This document shows positions 19,456 to 27,908 of a stretch of DNA of 64,000 nucleotides, one piece after another; the stretch's first letter is position 1; every line of letters begins with the position of its first letter. The stretch covers positions 37,898 to 101,897 of the forward strand of contig JAKQEQ010000171.1 in assembly GCA_029556545.1 (NCBI GenBank), in the 5' to 3' direction. This DNA comes from Candidatus Hydrogenedentota bacterium. GTDB taxonomy: Bacteria > Hydrogenedentota > Hydrogenedentia > Hydrogenedentales > JAGMZX01. Position numbers and translations under genes: made by a program. The notes beneath the pieces are model-generated. The model ran no database searches, was not told the DNA's origin, and saw only the letters and a list, made by a program, of their open reading frames with translations.

Positions 19456-20939
19456 CCGCGCATCCGTTCGTAGACCGGCCTTCAGGCCGGACGCGATTTC
19501 GTGCCGCGCGTCCGTGGCTCGCGCTGGTCGCCGTGCTGTTCGGCGCCGTTGTGCTGGCCGCTCTCGACCGCCACCTGAAGACGATCCCGCGCGCGGGCTT
19601 TTGTCCCGCCGATACGGCGGTAGTGGTTCAAGCCTCCGATTTTCCCTCTTTCCTGGACGCGCTCCAACGCACCCGCGCCGGCGTTGCGATCACGGAAGAA
19701 TTACCCGCCTTGGTGCACGACGCGGCGCTGGCCGTGCGGATCGAGACCGGCATCCGGCCCACGCCCTTGCGGTGGCGCGTGTGGCTCGGTTTTCCCTTGC
19801 TGGCCGGCGTACGCGAAGGCGAATGGGGCTTATGTGTTGCGCCGGGACTGCTTGCGCGCGGCGTGCATGCGCTCAACCGCTTGGTTGGCCGCGCCACGGA
19901 TGAACACGAAGCGGTGGCGGGCGTGGATACTCCGCGTCTCTACGCGTATGGCCGCTTCTACTATGCCTGGCGCGAGGGCTGCCTCATCCTTTCGCGGGAC
20001 CCGGCTTACGTCAGGGATGCGCTGGACGCCCCCGCAACGCCGTTCGCGGGAGCGGCCCCGGACGAAATGCTCATCGCATGGAAAACCGATCCGCCGGGCA
20101 GCCTCCGCCTGCGCGCGGAAGACGGACTCCCGGTCTCAGGCGCGGTCACGGCGGAAATTACGCCCCGCGCCGCCCCGCTCACGCTCGCGGACGCCTGGCC
20201 GGAATCGCCGCTGTTCTCGCTGACTGCCTCCCGGTTCGAGGACGCGGCGATGCCGGCCGCGTTATGCCGTGCCGTCCAACCTTTCATCAAGGGTTGCCTC
20301 GATACCTACGGTGTTACGCAGTTCCTTCGTTGTGTGCCGCCCCTCATCGACGCTTGGGGATGGAATCAACTCGTCCCCGATGGGCGGCAGGCCGTGGACG
20401 AGTGCTCGGTGGCGCTGCTGGGCCTCGAACTGGACGATGGCATTCTGCCCGCACCCGAACTGGCGTTTGCCATGCGCGGTCCCCGCGCGGGACGCGACCC
20501 CCATCCCTTGACGCCGCTGATTCGCGAAACGTTATTCCCGTTCGAGTGGAACGGCGTTCCGGGCATGGTGTCGCCGGTGGTGGGGGAACGGTGGACCCTC
20601 TGCCTTGCGGCGTGGGAGGACACCTGGCTGGCCGCGACACGGGAAGCGGCGATGGCGCGTGTCGCGGGCAGGCTCGCCGAGAGGCCGGGCATTCGCGCGG
20701 ACGTGGCGGTGCGCGTGGATTGGACGAAATGCGGGACATTCCTGGAACGGTTCCTGCGCCGCGCCGCGCAACTCGAACTCGTCCGCGGCATGGACGCGCG
20801 GGAAGCGGAGCATATCGTGTTGCCTTACACGAGGGCGCTGGGCCGCTTGGGCGCGTTGCGTCTCCAGGGGCGGATGGAGGGCGACCGCCTGCATTTCGAG
20901 GGCCGTCTGGCCGAAACGGTCGAGGAAACGGCGCCATGA
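19452..20939 (+). CDS. Hypothetical membrane-anchored protein
   Basis: N-terminal TM, long ectodomain; 4-nt overlaps with both neighbours. Confidence 0.6.
   Translation: MTAHPFVDRPSGRTRFRAARPWLALVAVLFGAVVLAALDRHLKTIPRAGFCPADTAVVVQASDFPSFLDALQRTRAGVAITEELPALVHDAALAVRIETGIRPTPLRWRVWLGFPLLAGVREGEWGLCVAPGLLARGVHALNRLVGRATDEHEAVAGVDTPRLYAYGRFYYAWREGCLILSRDPAYVRDALDAPATPFAGAAPDEMLIAWKTDPPGSLRLRAEDGLPVSGAVTAEITPRAAPLTLADAWPESPLFSLTASRFEDAAMPAALCRAVQPFIKGCLDTYGVTQFLRCVPPLIDAWGWNQLVPDGRQAVDECSVALLGLELDDGILPAPELAFAMRGPRAGRDPHPLTPLIRETLFPFEWNGVPGMVSPVVGERWTLCLAAWEDTWLAATREAAMARVAGRLAERPGIRADVAVRVDWTKCGTFLERFLRRAAQLELVRGMDAREAEHIVLPYTRALGRLGALRLQGRMEGDRLHFEGRLAETVEETAP
19467..19495. repeat. Palindromic CGTAGACCGGCCTTCAGGCCGGACGC repeat inside the 5' coding region
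   Basis: CCGGCCTTCAGGCCGG stem; related to GTAGTGCAGCCTTCAGGCTGTC at 44165-44186. Confidence 0.5.
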
Positions 20940-22828
20940 CACGCCTGCTTTCACTGTTCATCGCGCTGGTGGCCTTTGCCGCCGCCGTGGAGGGCGCGAC
21001 CTTCGACGAGGTCTTCGGATCGGCGGGCGTCACGGCCGTCTCCGGCAACGGCGGCCTCACGGTCGGGGTGGACGCCTCCGGGCGCGTCGTGTCGTGTCAG
21101 TGGCCCGGTCCCGGCCGCTTCGACCAGGTAACCTGTTTGACCGCTTCCGACCGCGACGTCCCGCCGCTCTGGCACGGATTGCATTGGGGCGTCTCGATGC
21201 GCGGCGAAACGCGCTGGTTGAGCGAGGGCGGCTCGAGCCTCGAACAACGGCGCATGGCGCAAGGTGTTCCGGTCATTATCACGGCGAAATCCATCGGAGA
21301 GGACGGTGTGCTGGCCCGCCAGACGCTTTTTGTCCACCCGCACCTGGATGTGCTTGTCACCCGTCTCGAGGTGGAAGGACCGGAGCCGACGTCCGCCCTG
21401 CACTTCTTCGCGAATTTTACGCCCTGCACGCGGCTGATCCCCGAACTGCCCCTGGCCGACTGGGCGCTGGATGCCTTCAACGATTTCGCGGTCTTCGCGG
21501 ACGCGGATGCGGGAATTGTGACCCATTTCCGGCCCGCCGCGCCGAGTCGCCGCGACTGGGAGCGCGCGCGCGAACTCGCCGCGCGCGATGCCGGGCCCGA
21601 CGCCTGGCAGGGCTTCCGCGACGGGACGTGGATCGCTTACGCCGCCGCGAATCCCCCGAGCGCAGTCATTCTCGGCGACGAGACTGCCTTGGGAGACGAT
21701 GCCGGGCTGAAGTTCCCGGAGAATGACGTAGGTCGCGGTGGCGCAACAGGGCAGTGCTACTCCGCGGTAACACTGACGCCGGAGCCCCTCGGCGCCGGAT
21801 GGTGCGCCACGGTGTTTGTCGCCTTCGGCCCGAATGCCGCCGAGACCCGCCGACTTCTGGCCGACGCGCGCCGGCAGGGTTATAACACGCTGCGGGATCA
21901 GACCGCCGCTTCTTGGTCCGCGCGGCTTGCACGAACGCGCGCGGCGGAGTCGTTGAGCACGGACCGGGCCGCCGCGTTGCATGACGCCCTCGCCACGCTG
22001 CTCATGGCCGCGGACCGTACCCACGGCGCCATTGTGCGCGCCCCTGTCACGCAGCCGCCGCTTGCGCTCGATTGGCCCCGCCACGGCGCGTGGATCAATC
22101 TCGCGCTTGACACAGCCGGCTTCCCGGAAACGGTCGAGCGGCATCTGTGGTTCCTCGCGGGGACCATACGGCGCACGCCCGCGCCCGGACGCCCCATCGG
22201 ATCGCTGCCCGCCGCTTGCTACGGCGACGGCACGGAAGCGGCGCCGCGTGCTGTGCTCGATGCAGACGCGGCCGCGTGGTTCGCCGCGAGCGTCTGGCGA
22301 CATGGCATGTTGGTGGGTCCGGCGGAGCGGACGGCGTTCTTCGAGTCGCTCTGGCCCGATGTGACGCTCTGCGCCGACTTCCTCGCGCGGTGGAGCCGCG
22401 GCCCCTTCGGCGAACCGCCGCCGACCTTCGATCCCGCCATACTTCGTGACCGCGCCTCGCTGGAATCGCTTCTGGCGTTCTATCTCGGCATCGAGAGCGC
22501 GGCGCACATGGCCGCGGACATCGACGCGCCCCTGCCCGCGCCGTGGGAGCAACAGCAGCGCCAGTTGCAGTCGGCGATTCAACTCCGGCTCGCGCGCCTC
22601 GATACGCCCGAGGCGTGGCCGATGGGGCTCGGGCCGTGGCTCGACGCGGTGTTGCCAGCCGAACACTGGCTACGCAAGCCTATGCGGCTTGGCGGCGTGT
22701 CCTGGACCCCCCTGAGCGACCAGACGACGGGCATTCCCGAACCCGCCCCGGAAGCGGGCCTCGACGCGCTCGACGCCGCCTTTACCGTGCTGCGGCTAAT
22801 CGGGACCGACCCCAGAACGGGACGGTGA
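20936..22828 (+). CDS. Secreted protein, possible (alpha/alpha)6 glycoside-hydrolase-like
   Basis: Signal peptide; beta domain then helical catalytic-like domain (WPRHGAWINLALDTAGFPETVERHLWFLAGTIRR); start at 20936, not 20078. Confidence 0.45.
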   Translation: MTRLLSLFIALVAFAAAVEGATFDEVFGSAGVTAVSGNGGLTVGVDASGRVVSCQWPGPGRFDQVTCLTASDRDVPPLWHGLHWGVSMRGETRWLSEGGSSLEQRRMAQGVPVIITAKSIGEDGVLARQTLFVHPHLDVLVTRLEVEGPEPTSALHFFANFTPCTRLIPELPLADWALDAFNDFAVFADADAGIVTHFRPAAPSRRDWERARELAARDAGPDAWQGFRDGTWIAYAAANPPSAVILGDETALGDDAGLKFPENDVGRGGATGQCYSAVTLTPEPLGAGWCATVFVAFGPNAAETRRLLADARRQGYNTLRDQTAASWSARLARTRAAESLSTDRAAALHDALATLLMAADRTHGAIVRAPVTQPPLALDWPRHGAWINLALDTAGFPETVERHLWFLAGTIRRTPAPGRPIGSLPAACYGDGTEAAPRAVLDADAAAWFAASVWRHGMLVGPAERTAFFESLWPDVTLCADFLARWSRGPFGEPPPTFDPAILRDRASLESLLAFYLGIESAAHMAADIDAPLPAPWEQQQRQLQSAIQLRLARLDTPEAWPMGLGPWLDAVLPAEHWLRKPMRLGGVSWTPLSDQTTGIPEPAPEAGLDALDAAFTVLRLIGTDPRTGR

Positions 22829-25190
22829 CCAGCGCCGCAAGCAACGTGGCGACGGACAGCCACAGGCCGATGCGAAAACTCAGCGGCTCGTAACGGAATT
22901 CGACGACGTGCGCGCCGGCGGGAAGCAGCACGCCGCGAAAAGCGTAATATGCCGGGAACATCTCAGCGCGGCGGCCGTTCACGTAGGCGTTCCAGCCGGT
23001 GAAGTACCCGTCTGCCAATACCAGCGCGCAATCACGCTTCGCCTCGGCCCGCACCCGGACCCGCGTGAAACCATATTCCTCGATCACGGCTTCGCCCGGC
23101 GATTCCGCCGTGTCGGACGCCGCGGGCAAGGGACCCGCCGGCGCGCGGTCGGTGACAACCTCGCGCGTCGGGTCGTAGTCTTCGCTCCGCATGGTCTCGA
23201 ACAGTGCGTCGAGGTCCGCGATTTCGCGGACACCGCCCACCAGGTACGCGCGCGGCATCGCGCGCACGTTCTCGTAAACGGCCACCCCTTCGATCTCGGC
23301 GCGCAAGCGGAAGATACCGGTGTCGTCGAACGCGAAATAGGGACCGCCCATGCCGCCTCGGTCCATGCTTGGATGCCGCAGGTAGAACCGGATATTGCAC
23401 ATGGGCTCCATGCAATTCCACAGATCCGTGCCCAGCGTGCGCGCGAAATGAATGATGCGCTCGGGATACAGGCCGTCGTAACCCATCCATTCCTGCACGC
23501 CATATGCCGCCGTCACGCCCGGCGCGCCCAGCGCGCCGCCCGGCTCGATCCGCACGGGGCGGCCCTGTTCCCGCAAGTAGGCGAACAACTCCGGGTCCGG
23601 GAATGCTTGCTCGCGCGGAGAAATGGGATTGATTCGCCAAGCCGCGAGGATAAGGTCCGCTGCCAGTACGGCGCACAGAAGCCACCCGAACACCGGTGAG
23701 ACACGTTTCGCCCAGCCGGACCGCATGGCATGCACGGCAAGCAAGAGCAACCCGAGGAATGCCGCGATGATACTGATGGTCACCTGTCGCCAGACATGGT
23801 CCGTCACCCCATACGCGCCAATCAGACGCCAATAGAAATAAAGCGCCCAACCGACTATGGCGCACGCCGGCAACAAGACGACGAGCGTCCAGCCAAGCGC
23901 CCGGACCCGCCTCGGGCGAGCGAGCCAGCCGTCGAGTCCCCGCGCTCCCAATACGGCCAGACCGAACAAGGCGAAGCCGATGTGGTAATTCTGGCGCAAC
24001 GACTCGAAACCGGGCAGTCGCTGCAACCAGGCCGAGTCAGGAGGGGCAAATGCGGACAGGATGGCGATGCCCACCGCAATGGCCAGCGCAATCAGCGGGC
24101 GTTCTTGTTTGCCGAGTTCCCGGCGTTGCGCGAAGAGCAATGTCGCGCTCATCCAGACCAGGATGCCGGGGTAGATAGCGTAACGGTTGCCGTCCTGATC
24201 ACCCCAGATATTGTAGTGCGCCTCCGCGCCATAGAAACGGGGTACGAAGAACGCCACGGACGCATTTATCGGCAGTTCGGAGGTGAAATCGCCCGACTCG
24301 CGATGGAAAAACGTGTAGCTGTGCAGCAGGTATTCGACGAAGGGCAGCCACTGTGCCGCCGATACCAGCAGCGCGATCCCCCAGCCGAGCGCGCAGGCCG
24401 CCACGGGCCGGAGCAGGGCCGTGCCCGTCCGCCCTTCGAGAGCCAGGCGCAGCGCGAAATAGATACCCGCATTGAAACACATCGCGAACGCCGTCTCCGG
24501 GTGCCCAGCCAGCAGAATCAACGATCCGCCGGACGCAAGGGCCGCTACGGCGCGGCGGGACACGCGCGGCGCGGACGTCCCCGGCTGCGAATCCGTGAAC
24601 GCCAGCTCGACGCCAAGAAATACGACCGGCAGCCAGGCGCTCACGTCGGTGAGCGGCCAGCACGCCCAGAACTGGTTGTACGTGGACAACATCCACGCCA
24701 AGGAAAGGAACCGTGCCGCCGTCGCGCCCAGGCCGATAGCTCGACCGCATAGATAGGCCGTCATGCCGCAAAGCCACAGCTTGAGCAGGATGTACAAGGA
24801 GGTCGCCAGCGGGACGTCGAAGAAAAGATGAAGCAGCCGGGGCGGATAGAAGACCGCACTCTGGCAGTTGGCCAGCAGCGGAATACCCGCGCATCCCGTG
24901 GGATTCCACAGGGGCCATTCCCCCCCTTCGATTGCCGCGCGCGAAAGCACGTACACTGGGTGGAAGACGGAGACCACGTCCGCCGCCAACGGGTTTTGCG
25001 GGCGTTCCCATTCCGCGGGCTTGTACTGGTCAAACGGCGGTATATCGAACAGCAGGTCGGCGGCGGTGATTATCTCGCCTCGCAGGAATACCCCGGGAAA
25101 CACGATGCCCAGAACGGCGACAAGCAGCAGGCCGTGCAGCATCGCATCGCGAAGGCGCACGGACGCGGTATCGGATATCCGTGAGGGCAC
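22782..25190 (-). CDS. YfhO-family multi-TM membrane protein
   Basis: Many TMs; DLLFDIPPFDQYKP, LWNPTGCAGIPLLANCQSAVFYPPRLL, GWNAYVNGRRAEMFPAYYAFRGVLLPAGAHVVEFRYEP C-terminus. Confidence 0.8.
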   Translation of the reverse strand: MPSRISDTASVRLRDAMLHGLLLVAVLGIVFPGVFLRGEIITAADLLFDIPPFDQYKPAEWERPQNPLAADVVSVFHPVYVLSRAAIEGGEWPLWNPTGCAGIPLLANCQSAVFYPPRLLHLFFDVPLATSLYILLKLWLCGMTAYLCGRAIGLGATAARFLSLAWMLSTYNQFWACWPLTDVSAWLPVVFLGVELAFTDSQPGTSAPRVSRRAVAALASGGSLILLAGHPETAFAMCFNAGIYFALRLALEGRTGTALLRPVAACALGWGIALLVSAAQWLPFVEYLLHSYTFFHRESGDFTSELPINASVAFFVPRFYGAEAHYNIWGDQDGNRYAIYPGILVWMSATLLFAQRRELGKQERPLIALAIAVGIAILSAFAPPDSAWLQRLPGFESLRQNYHIGFALFGLAVLGARGLDGWLARPRRVRALGWTLVVLLPACAIVGWALYFYWRLIGAYGVTDHVWRQVTISIIAAFLGLLLLAVHAMRSGWAKRVSPVFGWLLCAVLAADLILAAWRINPISPREQAFPDPELFAYLREQGRPVRIEPGGALGAPGVTAAYGVQEWMGYDGLYPERIIHFARTLGTDLWNCMEPMCNIRFYLRHPSMDRGGMGGPYFAFDDTGIFRLRAEIEGVAVYENVRAMPRAYLVGGVREIADLDALFETMRSEDYDPTREVVTDRAPAGPLPAASDTAESPGEAVIEEYGFTRVRVRAEAKRDCALVLADGYFTGWNAYVNGRRAEMFPAYYAFRGVLLPAGAHVVEFRYEPLSFRIGLWLSVATLLAALVTVPFWGRSRLAAAR

Positions 25191-25290
25191 AGTGATCCTC
25201 CCCGCCCCTTCTCCGTCGTTGTCCCGGGCGCCCGGGCCGGTCGCGCGGCATGGTCGCGCCGCGGGATCAGGCCGGACGCCAAAGGGTCGC

Positions 25291-26607
25291 CTACGCTATC
25301 TCCACCGTGTTCTTGCCGGCGTTCTTGGCTCGATATAGCGCTTCGTCGGCGTGGCGGATGAACATCTCCGCCTGCTGTCCCTCCGAGTACAGGGCGACGC
25401 CGATGCTCATCGAGGCGCCGTAATTCTTGATCTTCTGAAACTCCGCCCGCATCCGCTCCGCAACGTGCGCGCAGTTTTCCCGGTCCGCACCCATCAAGAT
25501 CACCGCGAACTCGTCGCCGCCGAGGCGGAACCCGTCGTCCGAGGTGGCCCGCACGCTCTTCCTGATGACGTCACTCACCACGACCAGCAGTTGATCGCCC
25601 ACCTGGTGCCCGTGGGTGTCGTTGCAGGCTTTGAAATTATCAAGATCAATGAACATCAGGCCCAGCGCGAGACTGCGGTCGCGCGCGCGGTTGATGGCAC
25701 CTTCGATCCGGTTCTGAAACGAGCGCTTGTTGAACAAGCCCGTCAAGGCGTCCTTCTCGGCCGCTTCCGCGAGTTGCTGCTCGAATTGGATCTTCTCAGT
25801 CACGTCCTTGCACGACAGGAAAATGATGCGTTGCGACGCCACTTCGATGAACGTGGCCGTCACATCCACGTGCGCCAGCCTGCCGCTCGGGCACGCGATG
25901 GTCAGGTCCGCCATCGTGCCCTTGCCGCTGTGTGCGCAGATAGCCAACCATTGTTCCAGCCGGATGCGGTCCACGCCGTCGAAGAGTTCACACACCGGCA
26001 CGCCCACAAGCGCTTCCGGAGTCCGTTCGGAGAGTTCGCGAAACGCCTGGTTCGCGTCCACGATAATCTGGTCTTCCGCGTTGACCAGGAGCATGCCGTC
26101 CATGCTGAGTTCAAAGAGGCTGCGGTACTTGCTCTCGGCCGCCTGCCGCGCCCGCAGGGCATCACGTTCCCGAAACAGGCGGACGAGTTTCGCTTCGAGT
26201 TCCGCCGGGGCAAAGGGCTTGCGGATGAAATCGTCCGCGCCTGCATAAACGGCGTCGACAAACGGGAAATCGTCGGGATGGCCCGTCAGCGCGACGATGC
26301 TCGTTTCCGGCGCCCGGGTCCGCAACGCCGCAACAAGTTCCAGCCCCTGCACGCCCGGCATTGCCAGGTCCGCTACCACCACGTCCGGCGCGTGCCGCTC
26401 CAGCAGGGCGAGCGCCTCATCCCCGGTCGATACAACCAACAGCTTGCAGCCCAACCGTTTCTCGACGGCCTTTGCTAAGAAATCGCGCGCATTCAGTTCA
26501 TCATCCGCGACGAGAACCGTGAAATGCCCCGCAACGGAACCCTCCCCCACGGCTGCGTTGCATGCCGTCGCTTTGTCACAAGCTATTGACTCGAACCGTA
26601 ACGCCAT
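25291..26607 (-). CDS. Response regulator with PAS and GGDEF domains (diguanylate cyclase)
   Basis: REC domain (VVVADLAMPGVQGLELV), PAS, FRLGGDEFAVIL. Confidence 0.94.
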   Translation of the reverse strand: MALRFESIACDKATACNAAVGEGSVAGHFTVLVADDELNARDFLAKAVEKRLGCKLLVVSTGDEALALLERHAPDVVVADLAMPGVQGLELVAALRTRAPETSIVALTGHPDDFPFVDAVYAGADDFIRKPFAPAELEAKLVRLFRERDALRARQAAESKYRSLFELSMDGMLLVNAEDQIIVDANQAFRELSERTPEALVGVPVCELFDGVDRIRLEQWLAICAHSGKGTMADLTIACPSGRLAHVDVTATFIEVASQRIIFLSCKDVTEKIQFEQQLAEAAEKDALTGLFNKRSFQNRIEGAINRARDRSLALGLMFIDLDNFKACNDTHGHQVGDQLLVVVSDVIRKSVRATSDDGFRLGGDEFAVILMGADRENCAHVAERMRAEFQKIKNYGASMSIGVALYSEGQQAEMFIRHADEALYRAKNAGKNTVEIA

Positions 26608-26690
26608 CGGGATTCCTCATGGACGCGCGGACACGGGAGTATAGGCGACCCGCCCGGGGACCTGTCAATAAGGGCCCCATTGTTGAACAC

Positions 26691-27908
26691 TCAAGGCGAC
26701 GAGTATTCATCCCGGCAACGAGCACGTTGTCGTTGTGTTTGATCGCGAAAGTTCACCAGCAGCCCGATAATGGCCGCCGGGCAGGCGGCCACGAGCGCCA
26801 GTGCGAGTACGAGGCGGCTGTGCTCCGCGATGATGCCGACGAGCCACGGCATGGCGAAGCAGCCGGCGTTGCCGGCGGCGGCCAGCAGCGCAAACATCGA
26901 GGCGCCGCCGTGGGGAAAGCGGTCGGCGGTCAGGCCGAGGGTGGTCGGCCAGAGGCAACTTACGGCCAGTCCGCACAGGACGCACGCCGCCAGCGCAAGC
27001 GTTCGGAAGGGCATGAAGCAGCCGGCCAGAATGAGGATGACAAGCAGGATGCACGCGGCGCGCAGGAGGGAAACGGCGTGAACGCGCCGCGCGGCCAGTG
27101 CGGCGAGCACGCGACCCACGATCATTGCGACCGAGAAGCCCGCCAGCGTCATGCCGCCCTGCGCCTTCGAGTAGTCCAGCGCCCGTTCCGCGTAGGCGGG
27201 AAGCCATTGCGCCACGCCCTGCTCCGTCGCGCCGGCCAGCGCCACCACGGCCAGCCCCGCGACGAAGAGCGGCGTGCGCATCAGCCGCCCCACCGGCAGG
27301 CGGACAGCCTCTTCGTGCACGAGCGGCGGCAACCGCAATGGCGCGAAGCCCAGCGCCACCAGCGCGGGGACCACGGTCAGCGCAAGCGCCAGGGTGCGCC
27401 AGTGCACGCCGTAGCGCAGCGCCGCCGAACCCGCCAGCACGGTCATCACGGCCCCAATGCAGTAGAAGGCGTGGAGCCAATTCAGCGCTGCGGTGCGCCG
27501 GTGCGGTTCGAGCGCCGATACCACCGGGCTCAACACCATGTCGAGCACACCCGCCCCGAGCCCCAGCACGGCGCTCGCCCCCAGCAGACCGCCGTAGACG
27601 CGCGCCGTCGAAAGCAGGACCAGCCCGGCGATGGTGAGCGCCGCCCCGAACACCGCCAGGGGTTTCGCGCCCCACCGGTCCGCAAGCGGGCCGCCGCCCA
27701 GGATGCCGGCCACAAACCCGGCGAAGATGACCGCCGCTATCCGGCCCAACTGCTCATCCGTCAGGCCGCCGGGGCCGCCGAAAGTCTCCTTGAACGTGGT
27801 CAGATACACGGGAACGAAGTTCGAGCCGATGGCCACGCACATCATGCCGCCGTAACAGAGCGCCAAGGGCCCCCAGTGCGCCGTCAAGCGGTCCCGCGCC
27901 CCTGTCAT
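26691..27908 (-). CDS. MFS transporter
   Basis: 12-TM pattern, GPLADRWGAKPLAVFGAAL motif; 4-nt overlap with upstream gene. Confidence 0.85.
   Translation of the reverse strand: MTGARDRLTAHWGPLALCYGGMMCVAIGSNFVPVYLTTFKETFGGPGGLTDEQLGRIAAVIFAGFVAGILGGGPLADRWGAKPLAVFGAALTIAGLVLLSTARVYGGLLGASAVLGLGAGVLDMVLSPVVSALEPHRRTAALNWLHAFYCIGAVMTVLAGSAALRYGVHWRTLALALTVVPALVALGFAPLRLPPLVHEEAVRLPVGRLMRTPLFVAGLAVVALAGATEQGVAQWLPAYAERALDYSKAQGGMTLAGFSVAMIVGRVLAALAARRVHAVSLLRAACILLVILILAGCFMPFRTLALAACVLCGLAVSCLWPTTLGLTADRFPHGGASMFALLAAAGNAGCFAMPWLVGIIAEHSRLVLALALVAACPAAIIGLLVNFRDQTQRQRARCRDEYSSP

Noticed and set aside
20951-22666. 571-aa minus-strand ORF opposite the glycosidase-like gene
   Set aside because: Arg/Gly/Ala-rich shadow ORF, typical of high-GC antisense frames; the plus-strand ORF has a signal peptide and coherent domain
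23730-24752. 340-aa plus-strand ORF inside the YfhO-like gene
   Set aside because: Antisense shadow ORF, low-complexity Arg/Gln composition, no family features
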